DNA of 64,000 nt from Hyphomicrobiales bacterium (GTDB lineage: Bacteria > Pseudomonadota > Alphaproteobacteria > Rhizobiales > Rhizobiaceae). The stretch lies in NCBI GenBank assembly GCA_900472575.1, contig UCIV01000033.1:1-64000 (forward strand), in the 5' to 3' direction. Position numbers and translations under genes: made by a program. Below the pieces are notes generated by a model that had not been told where the DNA came from, searched no databases, and saw nothing but the letters and a program-made list of their open reading frames with translations. Positions within the stretch are counted from its first letter, which is position 1. Each line of letters starts with the position of its first letter. This document shows, piece by piece, positions 62,977-64,000 of the stretch.

Positions 62977-64000
62977 ATGTCTGCAGGATATCTGCGATCA
63001 ATTCCGATTTTGACTGCTGTTGATGTGCTCAAGCGCCTGCGTTCCGATGCTTATTTCTATATTATAACGTTATTATACACTTTATTCGCCATCTATTTGG
63101 CGTGGTTTGGTGGCTTTTTTCCTATGTTGTCTCACGATCTCTACTTTGGTCAGTGGACAAAGGTGTTTCTGATCGTCATGCCGGTGATCGCGATCTCGTT
63201 CGACCTGTTTTGGCTGGTGCATCGCTTCGATCGCCGGCGTAGACTGGCTTTCCGTCGGATTTTTTCGGCGAAGAGAATGGCCGGGCTGATTTCCGGCGTC
63301 TTGCTGCTGGGAGGACTGATGTTCTTTCAAGGCAGCTTCACGTCAATCAAGAACATGTTGCCTGCCTTGCGCGGCGGGTTCATCGATGACCGTGCTCAGG
63401 CGGATATAGATGCGTGGCTGCATTTCGGCGTCGATCCCTGGATCTTGCTCCATTCAGTGCTTGGGCAGGACTGGGTCAGGAGCGTCATCGAATTCAACTA
63501 CAACGTTCTCTGGTTCATTCTGTGCTTCGGCGCCCTGTTCTTCGTTGCCACGTCGCCATCGGCCGACGGGATCAGAAAACGTTATCTGCTGCTTTTCGCT
63601 TTCGTCTGGATCGGCTGCGGCAATATTCTCGCGGGGCTGTTTCTTTCGGCGGGGCCGGCCTTCTATGGTGCGGTCGTCGGCGACCAGGCACGGTTCGCCG
63701 GCCTCATCGCTTTCTTGAGCCGAGGCGACGGAGGGAGTTCTGCTGCCGAATACCAGACCTATCTTTGGGCACTGCATGAGAGCGGCAGCGCCGGTTTGGG
63801 CAGCGGTATTTCCGCCTTTCCGAGCATTCATGTCGGCCTGATCACGCTGAATGCGCTTTTCCTCAACGGCTACTCCCGCCGTTTCGGTGTGGTCGCCTTC
63901 GCCTATGTCGCATTCATCCAGATCAGTTCAGTTTATCTCGGCTGGCATTACGCGATTGATGGTTATGTCTCGATGACTTTGGTTGTCGCAGCCTATTACG
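62977..64000 (+). CDS. PAP2 superfamily phosphatase/phosphotransferase, 3' partial
   Basis: A membrane protein cut by the window end after 341 residues. It has about six hydrophobic helices. The PAP2 motifs are seen as SAGPAFYG, then SAFPSIHVG and GWHYAIDGYVS, the latter two with the catalytic histidines; this matches the Aur1/Ipt1-like branch (PAP2_3), which works on lipid phosphates. The ATG at 62977 has GGGGG upstream. It could dephosphorylate or transfer phosphate on envelope lipids. Confidence 0.87.
   Translation, partial: MSAGYLRSIPILTAVDVLKRLRSDAYFYIITLLYTLFAIYLAWFGGFFPMLSHDLYFGQWTKVFLIVMPVIAISFDLFWLVHRFDRRRRLAFRRIFSAKRMAGLISGVLLLGGLMFFQGSFTSIKNMLPALRGGFIDDRAQADIDAWLHFGVDPWILLHSVLGQDWVRSVIEFNYNVLWFILCFGALFFVATSPSADGIRKRYLLLFAFVWIGCGNILAGLFLSAGPAFYGAVVGDQARFAGLIAFLSRGDGGSSAAEYQTYLWALHESGSAGLGSGISAFPSIHVGLITLNALFLNGYSRRFGVVAFAYVAFIQISSVYLGWHYAIDGYVSMTLVVAAYY

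Noticed and set aside
1..64000. tRNA or rRNA genes
   Set aside because: No stretch with tRNA-like arms or a T-loop consensus was noticed by eye; a covariance-model scan with a tRNA finder would settle this.

Overview
The window is a chromosomal segment from an alphaproteobacterium of the Rhizobiaceae (Rhizobium/Agrobacterium/Sinorhizobium group). The support is the gene content and order: ArsR regulator, two tandem AbcR-type small RNAs, lsrB/vtlR, trxB, lrp, lipopolysaccharide core genes, lpsB/lpcC and greA in one block; a petABC cytochrome bc1 operon; a FecI-FecR-TonB receptor operon; and protein sequences typical of that family (LpsB, LsrB, Lgt, ClpS, PetP/PetR-like). Organism-level statements are inferred from memory of these families; no search was run.

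Layout. 1-0.6 kb: right part of an IS5-family insertion sequence with a -1 frameshift site. 0.7-7.5 kb: ABC exporter, an EEP-family hydrolase, petABC and apt. 7.5-12.1 kb: Nudix hydrolase, arginase-fold protein, LysE exporter, two MaoC-like dehydratases, ychF, clpS. 12.2-18.1 kb: an MpaB/DUF2236 gene with an apparent frameshift, pth, an orphan periplasmic binding protein, a membrane GGDEF-EAL protein, rplY. 18.4-22.1 kb: an MHYT-PAS-GGDEF-EAL protein, a zinc-ribbon protein and a two-domain Kazal lipoprotein. 22.2-28.2 kb (minus strand): prs, a lipoprotein, a metal-less M24 protein, pgeF, midA-like, lgt. 28.4-35.1 kb: ubiK, ybjN-like, proC, csaA; then a PetP/PetR-like regulator pair with a histidine kinase and GNAT protein on the minus strand; an MBL-fold hydrolase. 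35.2-45 kb: cold-shock gene, aatA, an ECF sigma/FecR/TonB receptor operon, PQQ sugar dehydrogenase, Ca2+/H+ antiporter, DUF2188. 44.8-54.0 kb: Old Yellow Enzyme plus ArsR, two AbcR sRNA genes, trxB-lsrB, lrp, a variable surface-glycan gene set, lpsB, greA. 54.3-64 kb: a radical SAM/UdgX DNA-repair pair, DUF2235 hydrolase, SRPBCC protein, carB, and a PAP2 phosphatase gene cut by the window end.

Most of this is core housekeeping: respiration, purine and pyrimidine precursors, translation quality control, envelope lipidation. The accessory parts are the insertion sequence, the two c-di-GMP proteins beside rplY, the Kazal lipoprotein, the iron-type sigma/receptor operon, and the glycan genes between lrp and lpsB. 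The strongest leads for follow-up are the radical SAM-UdgX operon and the tandem AbcR sRNAs, whose two copies show compensatory stem changes. No tRNA, rRNA or CRISPR array was seen.
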